Positions 38,343 to 47,150 of a stretch of DNA of 64,000 nt are shown piece after piece. The stretch's first letter is position 1; each line of letters opens with the position of its first letter. The translations under genes were made by a program, and so were the position numbers. The stretch is from Vibrio albus (GTDB lineage Bacteria; Pseudomonadota; Gammaproteobacteria; Enterobacterales; Vibrionaceae), in the NCBI RefSeq assembly GCF_003144035.1, contig NZ_QFWT01000009.1:124001-188000 (forward strand). The letters are read 5' to 3'. Under the pieces are notes generated by a model. It was not told where the DNA came from. It was given only the letters and a program-made list of their open reading frames with translations, and did not search any database.

Positions 38343-39125
38343 TTACATCCCCTTAAACAAAGGCTGGGCATTGCGGCTTACGGGTAATTCATAGCCACTA
38401 ATCACCACTTTCATCTGACCGGTTATTCCTTTTTTGACTTTCTCAATCGCCGATACATTCACCACGCTGGAACGGTGGACTTGCCAGAACAAGTCGGGAT
38501 CCAGCCTTTGCATCAACTCTTTTAAGGATGTCCGGATAATAAACTCTTCTCCGCATCCGGTTTCCGTTTGTTTGAGTACCGAAACGTATTTGTCTTCCGC
38601 TCTGAAAAACAGCACTTCAGCAACCGGAATCAAATAAATCTCTTCGCCTTTAGCGGCCTTTATCCAGGCCAGGTAATCCGGTTTCGCGTTCTGCTGAAGA
38701 TGTTGTAACTGGCTGACGAGTGCGGATAAATTGTCGGTATTGTCACCTTGATGTCTCTCATCCAGCCTCTTCTGGAGCTTTTCACAGGTCTCCCATAACC
38801 GTTTGTCATTGAGAGGTTTAAGAAGATAGTCCACCGCATTTTGCTCAAATGCTCTTACCGCATACTCATCATAGGCCGTAATAAACACCACCAGCGGTGG
38901 CTGAGACATATTTTTCAGTCTGGCTGCCAGCGCCATACCATCCAGCTCTGGCATCCGGATATCCAGAAACGCAATATCCGGATGATGTTGCTCTATCAGC
39001 TCCAGAGCCTGAAGGCCATTTTCAGCACGACCAATAATCTCCAGCTCAGCCCATGAATCTGCCAACATTCTATTCAGATGATGTCTTAGTAAAGGCTCAT
39101 CATCAGCAATCACTGCACTTGTCAT
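38343..39125 (-). CDS. LytTR-family response regulator
   Basis: 260 residues from the ATG at 39125, which has GGGAG 8 nt upstream; a GTG at 39134 is possible. The receiver domain has ADDEP, phospho-Asp in IAFLDIRMPELDG, Thr in FITA and Lys in YLLKPL. The C-terminal LytTR DNA-binding domain carries LFFRAEDKYVSVL, FWQVHRSSVVNVSAIEKV and ends ELPVSRNAQPLFKGM. It is the last gene of a seven-gene operon and pairs with the LytS-type kinase before it. It likely controls the operon itself, since both travel with its transport genes. Confidence 0.92.
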   Translation of the reverse strand: MTSAVIADDEPLLRHHLNRMLADSWAELEIIGRAENGLQALELIEQHHPDIAFLDIRMPELDGMALAARLKNMSQPPLVVFITAYDEYAVRAFEQNAVDYLLKPLNDKRLWETCEKLQKRLDERHQGDNTDNLSALVSQLQHLQQNAKPDYLAWIKAAKGEEIYLIPVAEVLFFRAEDKYVSVLKQTETGCGEEFIIRTSLKELMQRLDPDLFWQVHRSSVVNVSAIEKVKKGITGQMKVVISGYELPVSRNAQPLFKGM

Positions 39126-39130
39126 CGGTT

Positions 39131-40204
39131 TCACTCCCTTATTCCCGCCAATGCTTCTAACCCCTGGTAGCTGATCTGTACTGAGGCCGTCACCCCTCCG
39201 GAAAGATTTTCCTTTATCGTCAACTGCCCCTGATCACTGAACAATGCTTTTAGCCGGTTACGGATATTTGCCAGTGCGACACCATGCCCGGATCTATCAT
39301 TGTCGAAGGTGAAGCCTCTGCCGTTATCAATCACTTTAATCCAGATCCAGTCATCATCTGCATAGATGTTTACCCGAACAACTCCCCCTTCACATTTCGG
39401 TTCAATACCGTGGGTTATCGCATTCTCAACCAATGGTTGTAACAGTAGTGGTGGTATCATGGTTTTCTTGAGCGGCTCTTCACACTCTACCTGATAGTCC
39501 AGCCGGGCACCGAGCCGAATTTTCTGGATATCCAGATACGCTGACAGCATGGTGATTTCCTGCTCCAGAGAGGTTAACTGCTTTCTGTTGGTAGTTAATG
39601 TTGTACGTAATAAATCGGTCAGGCGACTTAGCATTAGCTTGGCTTTTTCACTGTCATGATCGATGAGTACCGTCACATTAGCCAGTGTATTAAACAAAAA
39701 ATGAGGCTCTATCTGGCTCTGTAACTGCTTTAACTGACTGAGCACCAGCTCTTTTTCCTTCTCCGATTGCTTGCGACGCGTAATTTCCAGCTCTTTCTGA
39801 ATAATCAGGTTTTTTTCGTAAGAATAAAAATAGAAAAAACAGAATGAAGAGAAAATTAACCCCAACACTATTACCGGCAGCATGCCCGAAAAGGACTGAA
39901 GCCCTTCGTATTCTGACAACCAGTAATACGCGTTCAGCGTCCCGAATAGCATGGCTCCGGACAGGGAAAAAATATTAATAACACGGCTCGAAAGTTGTGG
40001 GAAAAAACAGGACAGCCCCTGTTCACAGATTAATGAACTGTATCCGAACCCAAAACTGATCAACAGATGTTCATGGTAAGGACTAACCGGCCATAAACTC
40101 CTAGTGAACATAGCAATGACTGCACACACAACCGTCGTGATCAGGAAACTTCTTGCTCTGGGAAGTACACTTTGAATACGATTATTTATCAAACTATTGC
40201 TCAT
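39131..40204 (-). CDS. LytS-type sensor histidine kinase
   Basis: 357 residues. The N-terminal half has four to five membrane segments (about 18-40, 45-65, 75-100 and 105-130). A coiled stretch rich in Lys and Glu leads to the His_kinase domain: the phospho-His box reads QSQIEPHFLFNTLANV, and the ATP-binding part has QPLVENAITHGIEP and DNGRGF. The ATG at 40204 overlaps the preceding stop by one base (TGATG); a TTG one codon earlier is possible. The membrane part has no known ligand fold. It probably senses an envelope signal linked to the transporter. Confidence 0.9.
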   Translation of the reverse strand: MSNSLINNRIQSVLPRARSFLITTVVCAVIAMFTRSLWPVSPYHEHLLISFGFGYSSLICEQGLSCFFPQLSSRVINIFSLSGAMLFGTLNAYYWLSEYEGLQSFSGMLPVIVLGLIFSSFCFFYFYSYEKNLIIQKELEITRRKQSEKEKELVLSQLKQLQSQIEPHFLFNTLANVTVLIDHDSEKAKLMLSRLTDLLRTTLTTNRKQLTSLEQEITMLSAYLDIQKIRLGARLDYQVECEEPLKKTMIPPLLLQPLVENAITHGIEPKCEGGVVRVNIYADDDWIWIKVIDNGRGFTFDNDRSGHGVALANIRNRLKALFSDQGQLTIKENLSGGVTASVQISYQGLEALAGIRE

Positions 40205-41436
40205 CAAAATTTACCTTTTATATTCAATAGGAGCATAAAATCATCAGGAAGACGGGCATAAACGGAGGAATCGTCACCGCCGAAATAACGGCCTGCCACT
40301 TCCATTTCAGCCTTTGATCGTCCGGTATCCAGCATTAGATAGGTCAGCCATTGCGTCGCAATAATGCCGTGATCAACCGGGGAATACAGTAAATCCAACG
40401 TCGGGGTCAGGTTATTTAACCAACGGGAATCCAGACTCCAGTGCAACATTAAGTTATGCTGCATCAGATTGGCATGAGTCAACCCCTGAGCATAGGAATA
40501 ACGCAGCGCATTCAAACCGGGATCCGATGAAAAACTCGTTACTCTCTGATGTGCCTCATTCCATTCATCTTCTCCCCAGGAACGGCTGTCATACCAGTAC
40601 TCAAGGATCACGCTGTGTCCTGCTTCATTTGCCCATGTCGTACCAAGTAAGCCCTGAAAGGCCTGTTTCTGCTCGTTCAGCACAACCGGTTCATAATCCT
40701 CTTGAATGGCGTACCCCATAAAACGGGCCTGATAAACCGCGGATGCATGCACCTCCCAGGCATCATTGAGGACAGAAACTACACTGCCCCCAACCAAGCT
40801 ATGACGAAGGTCATCATAGTAAAGTAACCATTGATATTCGTGATCACCAACCAGCTTATAACGACGAATCCCTATTCCCTGCTGTTCCGTTTTTTCTTCC
40901 AGAAGACTGCCACTTTCGTTAGTCCAGGAAGAGTTGGTATACAGAAGCGTCCACTCACCCTGGCTGTCAAAGTAAGACAGGGAGGCAACACCCGCTCCTT
41001 CTTCAACCTGAATGCCGACAGGATGACGCCGATAAGGTTTAAATATATCCAGAGGACGATACCCATAACCAACGCCCCAGTCGAGCCGGACTTTCCCCAC
41101 CGTCATATCCAGACTGGTATCGGCAATACTGCCCGAACCCTGCCAGAACAGCTCCCGGACAATAAACCGGGAACTGGGGTCTTCTTTCTCATCACTGCTG
41201 TACAAGTTATTCCCTTTCAGAGAAAACAACCCCCGCCAATGACCGTAACCGGCTTCCACATCCAGCAGTCCATTTATCCGGTCAGTGCCAGTGTCATTTT
41301 TCACCTCGGTGTACAGGGTATCTCTGTGGCTAACCGCCTCAGCACTCACTATCCAGTCCCAGCTCAAAGAAAGCTCCTCTCCCTGAGCGCCAAATGCACC
41401 CAGCACCAGAAGCATTGATAATACAGATATTTTCAT
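40204..41436 (-). CDS. Predicted outer-membrane beta-barrel protein of the envelope operon
   Basis: 410 residues from the ATG at 41436 with a signal peptide (MKISVLSMLLVLGAFGAQG). An upstream frame to 41493 overlaps the preceding gene and is rejected. The mature protein alternates aromatic and polar residues, with many Trp and Tyr (LDWGVGYGYRPLDIF, LLYYDDLRHSLVGGS), and ends in Phe (LLLNIKGKF), the usual signal for barrel assembly. I do not recognise a named family, though the length and style recall porin-like proteins of export clusters. It follows the LolA-like gene by 1 bp. Probably the outer-membrane end of the transport system. Confidence 0.78.
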   Translation of the reverse strand: MKISVLSMLLVLGAFGAQGEELSLSWDWIVSAEAVSHRDTLYTEVKNDTGTDRINGLLDVEAGYGHWRGLFSLKGNNLYSSDEKEDPSSRFIVRELFWQGSGSIADTSLDMTVGKVRLDWGVGYGYRPLDIFKPYRRHPVGIQVEEGAGVASLSYFDSQGEWTLLYTNSSWTNESGSLLEEKTEQQGIGIRRYKLVGDHEYQWLLYYDDLRHSLVGGSVVSVLNDAWEVHASAVYQARFMGYAIQEDYEPVVLNEQKQAFQGLLGTTWANEAGHSVILEYWYDSRSWGEDEWNEAHQRVTSFSSDPGLNALRYSYAQGLTHANLMQHNLMLHWSLDSRWLNNLTPTLDLLYSPVDHGIIATQWLTYLMLDTGRSKAEMEVAGRYFGGDDSSVYARLPDDFMLLLNIKGKF

Positions 41437-41437
41437 A

Positions 41438-42202
41438 TTACAGATCCGATACCTGATTTCGGGACAAATAAGCCGGGTTGTAGTACTTATCATTCAGTGA
41501 CAGCGGCTCTACCGACTGATATTCAATCTTCGTTTTCTTGCTTGGCTGAATCTTATCCAACAAAGTCATAGCGCTCACCACCACCCGGCCTTTTCTTTCG
41601 CCTTTGCTATACCGGGCCTCCTTAGCCAGTTTTCCGGAACGCAGATAAAGGTTCGCTTTCAGTGGAAAATCCGAGCCTTTCTCCAGCCACAACTCAATAC
41701 GATGATAACTGGCCCCTTTGGTGACCGATTTTAGTTGCAGAAGATTTGCCGGTATCTCTGTACCGTCTTCCTGCAATATGGATTCTTCTTTAACCCAGAC
41801 TCCCTCATAATCTTCACTCCAGGTCAGAGTGGAGATATCCCCGACCGACGCTTCACCAAGCAGCTTTTGCATGGGGGTGATTCGGATTGGCCTGCGGCTT
41901 TTTGGCATCAGCAGCCAGTAATTATCTCCAAGCATCAGCATTTTCTGCCCGGCCTCAGCTTTAGATTTGAATACCACCAGCGATTCCCTTTCCGGACGGG
42001 TATACACATGATAACGGCGGGTTTTGGTTTGCTCCCCGTTTTCATACAAAGTCACCAGAGAAACGACTTTAGAAGAGGCATTTTCCAGCCGGAAGTCATC
42101 TGCTGTTTGCAACATAGAGACCACATCAGGCATCGCGACGACACTGGCAGACGCACACACCGTGCATACAGACAATAAAGCGATTCTAATAAAATTACAC
42201 AT
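41438..42202 (-). CDS. LolA-like outer-membrane lipoprotein-sorting protein
   Basis: 254 residues with a signal peptide (RIALLSVCTVCASASVVA). The mature part matches the COG2834-type LolA-like fold: half-open beta-sheet with SKVVSLVTLYENGEQTKTRR, the MLMLGDNYWLLMPKSRRPIR block and GKLAKEARYSKG. Such proteins bind lipid or acyl chains in the periplasm. It overlaps the permease gene by 8 bp. Together with the LolD/FtsX-like pair it suggests transfer of a lipid-modified or hydrophobic cargo toward the outer membrane. The cargo is unknown. Confidence 0.85.
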   Translation of the reverse strand: MCNFIRIALLSVCTVCASASVVAMPDVVSMLQTADDFRLENASSKVVSLVTLYENGEQTKTRRYHVYTRPERESLVVFKSKAEAGQKMLMLGDNYWLLMPKSRRPIRITPMQKLLGEASVGDISTLTWSEDYEGVWVKEESILQEDGTEIPANLLQLKSVTKGASYHRIELWLEKGSDFPLKANLYLRSGKLAKEARYSKGERKGRVVVSAMTLLDKIQPSKKTKIEYQSVEPLSLNDKYYNPAYLSRNQVSDL

Positions 42203-43445
42203 ACGTCAGCGCCTCCGTTATTGGTTTTCTGACACCCCGGCGTGCTGAGAAATACGCGGCCACCAGACAGATCACTATCACGGCTGCCGAAGCATAAGCG
42301 GCCAGTTCAAACGAGAAGTAGATGAAAAGAGGGTAACCTTCCGTACTACCCGGTGGCGGTGGCATTTGCACATCCACCACCATCAGCAACCCACTGACAC
42401 AAACCGTAATCAGTGTACCGGTAACAGCACCCAGCAACGCCAGCAGCCCGGCCTCGCGCATAAACCCAGCGATGATCTCTCCCGGATAACTCCCCAGTGC
42501 CGACAGTGTCCCTATCTCTCTGGTGCGTTCCGTTACACTGGTGGTCATGGAATTAAACAGAGAAACAAACACCACAATACTAAGGATGAACCCCATCATG
42601 CCAAATATACCGTCATACAGATCTTTTACTTTCTTATAAAAGAAAGCCCGCTCATTCCACGGTGTCACTTCTATTGTCTGTTCCAACGATAAGGTCGGTA
42701 ATAAGGTTTCCAGTTTCTGCTGAACCTGCGTGGTTGCCCGGGTGTCAAACAGAAACACAGACAAGGTGCTCACTTTTTCAGACACCAGAAGATCCTGCGC
42801 CATGGAGATATGAATATAGAGCTGCCGTTTATCCAGCTCAGGGACACCCGTACCGTATATACCCCGCACCTTAAAATCATACGCATTCAACGCGCCATCG
42901 GTTGTAGTCGACAGCAGAGTAACCCAGTCTCCCACCTCTACTTTCAGGTTCTTCGCGAGGTCCTTTGCCAGCATCACCTGAGGTTCGGCCGGATCATAGC
43001 GGCTGCTGTTTACATCCATTAGTGTGCCGCCCTGCTTGATATCCAGAAACGGACCTTTCATGGCAAATTCCCGCTCGTTCACCCCGGTTCCGACAAAAAT
43101 CGTCGATTTATTTCCATTCGAGATCAGCCCGTTAAAATAAATTCGGGGCTGGACACTGCGTACGTGCTCTTCTTTCATAATCTGACTGGAAATCGTCTTG
43201 ATACCCTTCAGCCCATTACTGAGCGGCATTTCCTCATCTTTTTCAAAATAGCCGGGAATACTCAGGGTCAGATGACCTGTGTCTCTCGCCGCCATCTCTT
43301 TTAGTGAGTCATAGGTATACAGCCCATAGCCGCCAGCACTGGTAATGGCAAACACAGCAATGGCGATGATCATGGCTGACAACAAACTACGACGACCATT
43401 GCGTAACAGGTTTAGCCACGCCAGCCTGATAAGGTAAATATTCAT
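42195..43445 (-). CDS. FtsX/MacB-type ABC transporter permease
   Basis: 416 residues from the ATG at 43445, overlapping the ATPase stop in ATGA and preceded by GGAGG; a longer frame to 43499 is rejected. One N-terminal membrane helix (about 20-42) precedes a large periplasmic MacB_PCD-type domain (about 45-270). Three C-terminal helices follow with SVTERTREIGTLSALGSYPG, the FtsX signature. This four-helix plan is that of LolC/LolE and MacB, which lift substrates from the inner membrane mechanically. It works with the LolD-like ATPase. Confidence 0.9.
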   Translation of the reverse strand: MNIYLIRLAWLNLLRNGRRSLLSAMIIAIAVFAITSAGGYGLYTYDSLKEMAARDTGHLTLSIPGYFEKDEEMPLSNGLKGIKTISSQIMKEEHVRSVQPRIYFNGLISNGNKSTIFVGTGVNEREFAMKGPFLDIKQGGTLMDVNSSRYDPAEPQVMLAKDLAKNLKVEVGDWVTLLSTTTDGALNAYDFKVRGIYGTGVPELDKRQLYIHISMAQDLLVSEKVSTLSVFLFDTRATTQVQQKLETLLPTLSLEQTIEVTPWNERAFFYKKVKDLYDGIFGMMGFILSIVVFVSLFNSMTTSVTERTREIGTLSALGSYPGEIIAGFMREAGLLALLGAVTGTLITVCVSGLLMVVDVQMPPPPGSTEGYPLFIYFSFELAAYASAAVIVICLVAAYFSARRGVRKPITEALTYV

Positions 43446-44116
43446 TCGGTGACCTCCTCCTGAATGATTCCGTCCAGCAGTTGAATACTTCTGTCGCAAC
43501 GATCAGCCATTCTTGAGTCATGGGTGGCAACAATAAACGTGGTATTCATCTCATGTCCCAGCGATTTCATAATATCAATCACCATATTGGCATTCTGACT
43601 ATCCAGGCTGGCCGTTGGCTCATCAGCAATCACCAGAGCCGGTTTGTGAACTAACGCCCGGGCAATCGCGACACGTTGCTGCTGACCTCCGGACAGGTTA
43701 TCCGGTTTATGGGAAATAAAATCAGCCAGGCCAACACGCTCCAGCATTTCCGCAGCAATGCTATCCTGCTCCTGTTTGCTGTACCCATTTAAGTGCAGCG
43801 GATAAGCCACGTTATCCTGAGCCGTCATTACTGGTATCAGATTAAAACGCTGGAAAACAAACCCCAACTGAGAGCGCCGTAATGTTGCGGCCTCCTTTGC
43901 ACTTTTGGGGTAGGGTTTATTCTGAAACCAAATCTCACCCTGATAGTCCATGTCCAGCAGCCCAAGGATATTCAGCAAGGTACTCTTACCTGAACCGGAT
44001 GGCCCACACAGTGCCACCATTTCTCCGGTTCGGATCTCTCCAGAGACACCTTGCAATGCCGGGACTATCTGATGTCCCAGCTGATACTGTTTCGAAAGCG
44101 CGTTAAACCTGATCAT
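43442..44116 (-). CDS. LolD/MacB-type ABC transporter ATP-binding protein
   Basis: 224 residues with Walker A (GPSGSGKST), Q-loop (FVFQRFNLIP), signature (LSGGQQQRVAIARAL), Walker B (LVIADEPTASLD) and switch His (VATHD). The FNLIP motif after the Q-loop and the compact size are typical of LolD/MacB ATPases that pair with FtsX-type permeases. It lies 2 bp after the first gene of the operon and overlaps the permease gene. Confidence 0.93.
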   Translation of the reverse strand: MIRFNALSKQYQLGHQIVPALQGVSGEIRTGEMVALCGPSGSGKSTLLNILGLLDMDYQGEIWFQNKPYPKSAKEAATLRRSQLGFVFQRFNLIPVMTAQDNVAYPLHLNGYSKQEQDSIAAEMLERVGLADFISHKPDNLSGGQQQRVAIARALVHKPALVIADEPTASLDSQNANMVIDIMKSLGHEMNTTFIVATHDSRMADRCDRSIQLLDGIIQEEVTE

Positions 44117-44118
44117 TA

Positions 44119-44766
44119 TTAGTTCTCACTTATAAATTGACGTGCAGCTACTGTTTCTGGGTTATTCCGCTGTTTTTCTTCCATTAGTGTGAGCCATTTT
44201 TGCGCCTGCTGCCTGTCTTCCGCCTTTACTGCCGCTTCAATCGCGTAGCGGTATACCCATGCTGATGCAGCAAACGGCTGTTGCAAAAATTCGGGTTCCT
44301 CTAGAAGCTGCAGATACAGGTCGTAGCCGGGGTCAAAATGATTAAACATATCCGGCAATTGGGTATACGTCGTTGCCGCCATCGCTCTGGACAACTGATA
44401 CTCCGGCAATCCCAGAACTCGTTCCTGCTCCGGCAAAGGCAAGCTATCCGTTGAAATCAGGTTTAAGCCTTTTTCAATTTTTGCCAGCCCCTGCTCCACA
44501 TATTTCATCTTATTCCAGGGCATCCAGGCGTCCCTGCCAAGCAGGGTTTCGGCACTCCCCTGGTAAACCAGTGTCAAAGGTCTGGCTCCTTCCTGCTCAA
44601 TTAAAGCAGTCAGTGTGTCATAGGCGGCTTCTGTCTTGCTCTCGTCGCCATCTGCAGCCTGATAATACAGTTGGATCATTTCCGGTGTTGGGTTTGCATT
44701 AACCGGCAGTGCCGTCATTAAAGTAATGCTGAATAGTACAAATATATTGATAGCCTGACGTTTCAT
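44119..44766 (-). CDS. Secreted helical (TPR-like) protein, first gene of the envelope operon
   Basis: 215 residues with a signal peptide (INIFVLFSITLMTALPVNA). The rest is helical and alanine-rich, with pairs of helices such as AAYDTLTALIEQEGARPLTL and SAWVYRYAIEAAVKAEDRQQ, suggesting a small TPR-like solenoid in the periplasm. I do not recognise the family. It is the promoter-proximal gene of the operon, followed at 2 bp by the ATPase gene, so it is likely an accessory or cargo-handling part of the same system. Confidence 0.75.
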   Translation of the reverse strand: MKRQAINIFVLFSITLMTALPVNANPTPEMIQLYYQAADGDESKTEAAYDTLTALIEQEGARPLTLVYQGSAETLLGRDAWMPWNKMKYVEQGLAKIEKGLNLISTDSLPLPEQERVLGLPEYQLSRAMAATTYTQLPDMFNHFDPGYDLYLQLLEEPEFLQQPFAASAWVYRYAIEAAVKAEDRQQAQKWLTLMEEKQRNNPETVAARQFISEN

Positions 44767-45179
44767 CGTTGAATCCTTGTGTGTTTATGGTCGATGAGGA
44801 AAGCATACTGGCATAAAAAAAAAGCGGCTTAGCCATGCGACGAACAGAGATATCAGGGAGTGAATGGCACGAAGCAAAGATAAACAATCCACTTATTTAT
44901 TGACATTAAATTAAGTTAATATTCCGACAAACTTCCCTTAACTCACTCGTCTTATAATGCAGATGATTGAGTACTAAACCGCCATAGAATAAACATGGAA
45001 AGAAGGATAAATAGCGGTACAATACGACGCCCTGAAGCATTCACAATTTGTAACGAATTTAGCAGTCCCGCCCCCTATAGGTTCTGCTAATAGCGGCCCG
45101 CCCTAGTCAAGCGGGCCGCATTCTTTTTATGCAACTTATCTGCTATGATAATTTTCATCAAAAAATAATAGGTAACACG
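44767..45179. other. Intergenic region with possible small RNA
   Basis: About 410 bp between the divergent envelope operon and a two-component operon. Besides two promoters it holds GC-rich hairpins at 45061-45119, described separately. No protein gene is evident on either strand. Confidence 0.5.
44953..45128 (+). ncRNA. Candidate small RNA ending in a GC-rich terminator hairpin
   Basis: A TTATAAT element near 44952 could be a -10 box. Downstream, an AGCAG/CTGCT hairpin (45061-45088) is followed by a perfect 9-bp stem GCGGCCCGC/GCGGGCCGC (45093-45101, 45111-45119) and ATTCTTTTT. This terminator-like end lies just before a plus-strand operon, where no upstream gene needs a terminator. A short RNA of about 160 nt, or a leader attenuator for the two-component operon, would explain it. 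The -35 box is poor. Confidence 0.35.
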
Positions 45180-45857
45180 ATGAAAATATTAGTAATTGAA
45201 GATGATACCACTACAAGAGACTTTGTCGTGAAAGGCTTACAGGAACATGGCTATATTGTTGATGAGGCGGAAGATGGCCAGAAAGGGCTAATGATGGCCA
45301 TCAGTTGCACCTACCAGTTAATCATTCTGGATCGCATGCTACCTGAACTGGATGGACTGAAAGTGCTCAATGCGCTTAAAGCCACAGGGATGGCAACCCC
45401 TGTAATTATTCTAAGTGCCATGGACAGTGTCGAAGAACGCATCTGCGGGTTACAGGCCGGAAGTGATGACTACCTGACAAAACCATTTGCTCTGGCAGAG
45501 CTTATCACCCGCACCGATATTGTTATCCGCCGCCATAGTGGGCCCAGTCAGTCAGAGCCAGCCATTCTCAGTTACGCTGGCATTAAGCTTGATCTGAAAA
45601 CTCATAAAGTGACCTGCAATGGCAACCTACTCCAGCTACAGCCCAAAGAATTTCAACTGCTGCAGTATTTTCTTGAACACTCAGAACAAGTAGTATCACG
45701 CATGCGTTTATTTGAAGCTATATGGAATTACCATTTCGACCCTAAAACGAATGTTATTGATGTGCATATCGCCAATTTAAGAAAAAAGCTGGATGACGCG
45801 GGCTGTGTTCAGCTATTGCATACGGTAAGAGGGGCAGGCTATGTCCTACGTCGATGA
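45180..45857 (+). CDS. OmpR-family response regulator
   Basis: 225 residues from the ATG at 45180; an ATG at 45129 lies within the terminator-like leader and lacks a ribosome site. The receiver has EDD, phospho-Asp in LIILDRMLPELDG, Ser/Thr-type LSA and Lys in YLTKPF. The C-terminal winged helix contains LLQLQPKEFQLLQYFLEHSE and ends TVRGAGYVLRR. It resembles the CpxR/QseB/CusR group of OmpR proteins. It overlaps the kinase gene by 17 bp. The input and regulon are not evident from neighbours. Confidence 0.92.
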   Translation: MKILVIEDDTTTRDFVVKGLQEHGYIVDEAEDGQKGLMMAISCTYQLIILDRMLPELDGLKVLNALKATGMATPVIILSAMDSVEERICGLQAGSDDYLTKPFALAELITRTDIVIRRHSGPSQSEPAILSYAGIKLDLKTHKVTCNGNLLQLQPKEFQLLQYFLEHSEQVVSRMRLFEAIWNYHFDPKTNVIDVHIANLRKKLDDAGCVQLLHTVRGAGYVLRR

Positions 45858-47127
45858 GTACGCTCTGTCCCGCTCTTCTGTGTTCAAAACATTGCTGGGC
45901 CTTTTTCTGATTATCGGTGTGCTTTACGCGTTTATTGTTCAGCAGGTATTTGTCAATTCTGAAAGCTTTCATCAGTCCCGGCTGGCCCGTCAGCTTCTGG
46001 AGGAAAAACACGAAATTGACAGCATTGCAGAGTATGGCCCACAAGCTGTCGACCAACTGCTTAATAAAAAGAAAGCCTTAAATGCCCCCTTTTCTTATCG
46101 CTTTATAAGCCTATCAATGGATCAGAGTTCCCACTTATACCCTGCTTACCCGGGAGGATACCGAGGCTCACACCTGAAACTAAAAGATGGCCGGCAGCTG
46201 GAAATCCGTATCAGGCCGGAGCTACTAGAGGCTTACAGAAAATCAGTTCTTCCTGTGATGATGATGGGTGTTTTCCTGCCAGTTGCTCTCATGTTTGCAG
46301 CAGCGGCTGTCTTTGCTATCGTCATTTTGCGTAAACTCCAGCACGTTAATCAAGCGATGAACCGGGTTCTCTGCGGTGAGAAACAGGTAAAACTCCCCGT
46401 ATCCACAGCAGATGATGAATTTGACATTCTGGCTATTCATCTGAATTTTATGATTGAGCAGATGGAAAAAAATGAAGCTTCTATGAAATCATTAACGGTG
46501 GGTATCGCCCACGATATGCGAACTCCAATGGCACGATTAAAACTACGAATAGAACAGCTATTGGACAATAGAAAGCACGATCCAAAAATAATGGAAGAAC
46601 TGTGTGCCTGTCACGATGACCTTGAACTCACACTCTCGCTATTTAACAACATGCTGGACATTGCCAGAATCAACAGTGGTCAGCAATCTCTGAACAGTAG
46701 TCATATTTGCTTATCAGAACTCTCAGAGGAAGTCGTGGAATTTCTCCGCCCACTTGCAGAGCAAAAGCACCAAACATTATATTTTCGAACTGACGAAACA
46801 TGTACCCTAAACGGAGACCGGACTCTGCTATTCCGGGCTATCTTTAACCTGGCAGAAAATGCCATAAAATACACCCCTGAACAGGGTTCAATAGAGGTTA
46901 TTGTGGACAGTTTAGGCGTCGTAATCGCAGACTCCGGAAAAGGCATTACTGACAAAGACAAATCCAGAGTATGTGAGCCGATGTTCCGGGCTGATCACAG
47001 CCGTAGTGAGCCGGGGTGCGGACTGGGCTTGTCTCTGGTCGAAGCAATAGCTCACCGGCACAATATGAAAATTCTTTTTAAAGACAACATCCCCGGACTG
47101 AGAGCCCGGCTTTATATGGTGTTCTGA
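45841..47127 (+). CDS. Sensor histidine kinase, partner of the preceding regulator
   Basis: 428 residues. Two membrane helices (about 13-36 and 133-160) flank a periplasmic domain of about 95 residues. HAMP follows (to about 215), then the HisKA box VGIAHDMRTPMARLKLRIEQ. The ATPase domain has the N box FNLAENAIKYTPEQG, G1 IADSGKGI, F-type MFRADHSR and G2 GCGLGLSLVEAI, all intact. The gene begins within the regulator's last codons, giving coupled translation. Confidence 0.93.
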   Translation: MSYVDEYALSRSSVFKTLLGLFLIIGVLYAFIVQQVFVNSESFHQSRLARQLLEEKHEIDSIAEYGPQAVDQLLNKKKALNAPFSYRFISLSMDQSSHLYPAYPGGYRGSHLKLKDGRQLEIRIRPELLEAYRKSVLPVMMMGVFLPVALMFAAAAVFAIVILRKLQHVNQAMNRVLCGEKQVKLPVSTADDEFDILAIHLNFMIEQMEKNEASMKSLTVGIAHDMRTPMARLKLRIEQLLDNRKHDPKIMEELCACHDDLELTLSLFNNMLDIARINSGQQSLNSSHICLSELSEEVVEFLRPLAEQKHQTLYFRTDETCTLNGDRTLLFRAIFNLAENAIKYTPEQGSIEVIVDSLGVVIADSGKGITDKDKSRVCEPMFRADHSRSEPGCGLGLSLVEAIAHRHNMKILFKDNIPGLRARLYMVF

Positions 47128-47150
47128 TAATTTCAGAAGATGTCTGGGTT

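Noticed and set aside
45093-45119. GC-rich hairpin as an integron attC site
   Set aside because: No GTTRRRY/RYYYAAC boundary motifs or typical attC architecture, and no integrase or cassette-like genes.
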